NCBI RefSeq assembly: GCF_040361335.1
Contig: NZ_APNM01000002.1
Location: 62,001-126,000, forward strand
Length of the DNA stretch: 64,000 nucleotides
Origin: APNM01 sp040361335
GTDB taxonomy: Bacteria > Pseudomonadota > Gammaproteobacteria > Nevskiales > Salinisphaeraceae
Direction of reading: 5' to 3'
Each line of letters opens with the position of its first letter. The first letter of the stretch is position 1. Shown piece by piece: positions 63,894 to 64,000 of the stretch. The notes under the pieces were generated by a model. That model saw only the letters and a list, made by a program, of their open reading frames with translations. It was not told the origin of the DNA and did no database searches. A program made the position numbers and the translations under genes.

Positions 63894-64000
63894 TTAACCA
63901 CAGAGGCACAGAGAACACAGAGCGAGAATGAATCACAAAAGGCATCGAACAACAAAGATTAAGAACCACTTTGTGCCCTTGCTCTGTGTCCTCCGTGGCT
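63894..64000. repeat. Inverted CCACAGAGGCACAGAG-type repeat, runs off the window
   Basis: Left arm TAACCACAGAGGCACAGAGA starts at 63894; an inverted right arm (GCTCTGTGTCCTCCGTGGCT) ends at 64000. About 45 bp of AT-rich spacer lies between. It continues the dispersed family seen at 54.2, 54.9 and 61.5 kb. Confidence 0.7.

Overview
The window is a GC-rich stretch of a gammaproteobacterial chromosome. The 16S rRNA gene, the tRNA-Ile/tRNA-Ala spacer and the gene order argC - DUF6776 - bactofilin - erpA - anmK - M23 peptidase - tyrS all fit Gammaproteobacteria. A Chromatiales/Ectothiorhodospira-like lineage is my guess from gene order and base composition; it is not demonstrated. I see no prophage, transposase, CRISPR array or plasmid gene. 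The text is dominated by long spurious antisense ORFs typical of high-GC DNA.

Layout. 0-8.2 kb: a DUF3015 protein with its own terminator, two tandem DUF4105/Lnb-like exported proteins, ampD-ampE (cell-wall recycling), an inositol-phosphatase-family enzyme, a HAD phosphatase and rppH. 8.2-11.6 kb: an iron module (TonB receptor with a Fur-like box, bfd, bacterioferritin). 11.6-20 kb: hemJ, a ClC channel with altered filter motifs, argC, a coiled-coil membrane protein, bactofilin, erpA, anmK and an M23 endopeptidase. 20.1-27.05 kb: tyrS and a complete rrn operon (P1 promoter, boxA, 16S, tRNA-Ile, tRNA-Ala, 23S, 5S, terminator). 27.2-37.2 kb: an unrecognised protein with a possible nuclease-like motif, a small outer-membrane protein, an exported YqgE/AlgH protein, a thioesterase, and the run nhaD - patatin - maf - sulP - BASS transporter, then an exported MsrA.

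37.3-46.9 kb is the most interesting part. It holds three 17-bp sites of the form (C/G)(T/A)TAAG-N5-CTTAAG, which match the PmrA/BasR box. In two of them an identical TAGTCT -10 element starts 10 bp after the box. They precede an outer-membrane-like protein, an EptA-type phosphoethanolamine transferase, and an overlapping four-gene operon (thermostable-hemolysin/GNAT-like protein, acyl-AMP ligase, haem-oxygenase-like iron oxidase, short-chain dehydrogenase). A TPR protein and a PmrAB-like two-component system follow. I infer an envelope-stress regulon that combines lipid A modification with synthesis of an unknown acyl-derived small molecule or lipid.

46.9-54.1 kb: an amidohydrolase, an MFS transporter and fatty-acid-hydroxylase-like gene divergent around a palindrome, a GGCT-like protein, and a coupled NUDIX - metallo-beta-lactamase-fold - lipoprotein - enoyl-CoA hydratase operon. 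54.1-55.08 kb is gene-free and built of about 180-bp repeats. 55.08-59.4 kb: SDR, dienelactone hydrolase, HAD hydrolase and long-chain acyl-CoA synthetase. 59.5-62.9 kb: a secreted Gly/Ala-rich low-complexity protein followed by an outer-membrane barrel, a repeat-rich gap, and an ECF sigma factor with a small membrane anti-sigma candidate. The window ends with a PaaG-like enoyl-CoA hydratase and an inverted dispersed repeat.
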